Shown here: piece by piece, positions 5,301 to 5,307 of the stretch
Position numbering within the stretch: the stretch's first letter is position 1
Layout of the letters: the number at the start of each line of letters is the position of its first letter
Assembly: GCA_024275165.1 (NCBI GenBank)
Contig: JAJRZQ010000022.1
Coordinates: 1 to 5,307 of the forward strand
Source: a bacterium
Lineage (GTDB): Bacteria; SAR324; XYD2-FULL-50-16
DNA length: 5,307 bases
Reading direction: 5' to 3'
The notes under the pieces: generated by a model
Databases searched by the model: none
What the model was told of the DNA's origin: nothing
Seen by the model: only the letters and a program-made list of their open reading frames with translations
Position numbers and translations under genes: made by a program

Positions 5301-5307
5301 GAAGGGC

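Larger units (their letters stand above)
5128..5307. other. Non-coding, hairpin-rich 3' region
   Basis: No gene is seen. The stretch is unusually dense in inverted repeats. In addition to the three hairpins listed separately there are AGCCA/TGGCT (5132-5144), AGCGCGA/TCGCGTT with one G·T pair (5207-5229) and GTTGGGA/TCCCAAC (5227-5253). The last two share bases and cannot form together. No T-run follows any of them. The arrangement could be a structured untranslated region, an undescribed structured RNA, or a recombination-related site. Confidence 0.4.

Noticed and set aside
4787-5307. DGR template repeat downstream of the candidate VR
   Set aside because: No second copy of the terminal segment (for example the TATGTTCGTTGTGTCCGC end) is found on either strand in this stretch.

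Overview
The window reads as a piece of a Gram-negative bacterial chromosome, probably from a motile, chemotactic proteobacterium. A delta- or lambda-proteobacterial type is a guess from gene content only: an RNase E/G-family nuclease, an RluD-type pseudouridine synthase, a CheX-type CheY phosphatase and a large lipoprotein with a classic lipobox. All supported genes are on the plus strand.

Bases 1-2412 are an ordinary housekeeping operon. It holds the 3' two thirds of rng (RNase G), then rluD eight bases later from a TTG start, then cheX, whose ATG overlaps the rluD stop (ATGA). Two hairpins follow cheX, then about 490 bp of AT-rich DNA with no convincing gene. That stretch contains an AT-rich inverted repeat, weak promoter-like hexamers, and a pair of mutually exclusive small hairpins ending in a T8 run just ahead of the next gene.

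Bases 2903-4786 encode a 627-residue lipoprotein and are the most interesting part. A lipidation signal is followed by three tandem Ig-like repeats of about 92 residues (a stalk) and two DUF1566/Lcl C-terminal domains, which belong to the C-type-lectin-like group. The last 40 codons look like the variable region (VR) of a diversity-generating retroelement (DGR). The second DUF1566 domain ends at the stop codon with the form Y-W-x-S-T ... W-S-V-x-F-x-N-G ... Y-V-R-C-V-R. Between its conserved anchors lie codons that read as AAY codons altered at their first two bases. Comparison with the first DUF1566 domain shows differences concentrated at codon positions 1 and 2 while position 3 is kept, the reverse of ordinary drift. 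No reverse transcriptase, accessory gene or template repeat lies in the window, so the DGR assignment is an inference.

Bases 4813-5127 hold the headless 3' end of an FG-GAP beta-propeller gene in another frame, with no start codon and a stop just upstream. I read it as the leftover tail of an earlier or paralogous lipoprotein whose C-terminal module was replaced by the DUF1566 module. The last 180 bp (5128-5307) carry no gene but a dense series of hairpins, including a perfect 8-bp stem with a GAGA tetraloop.
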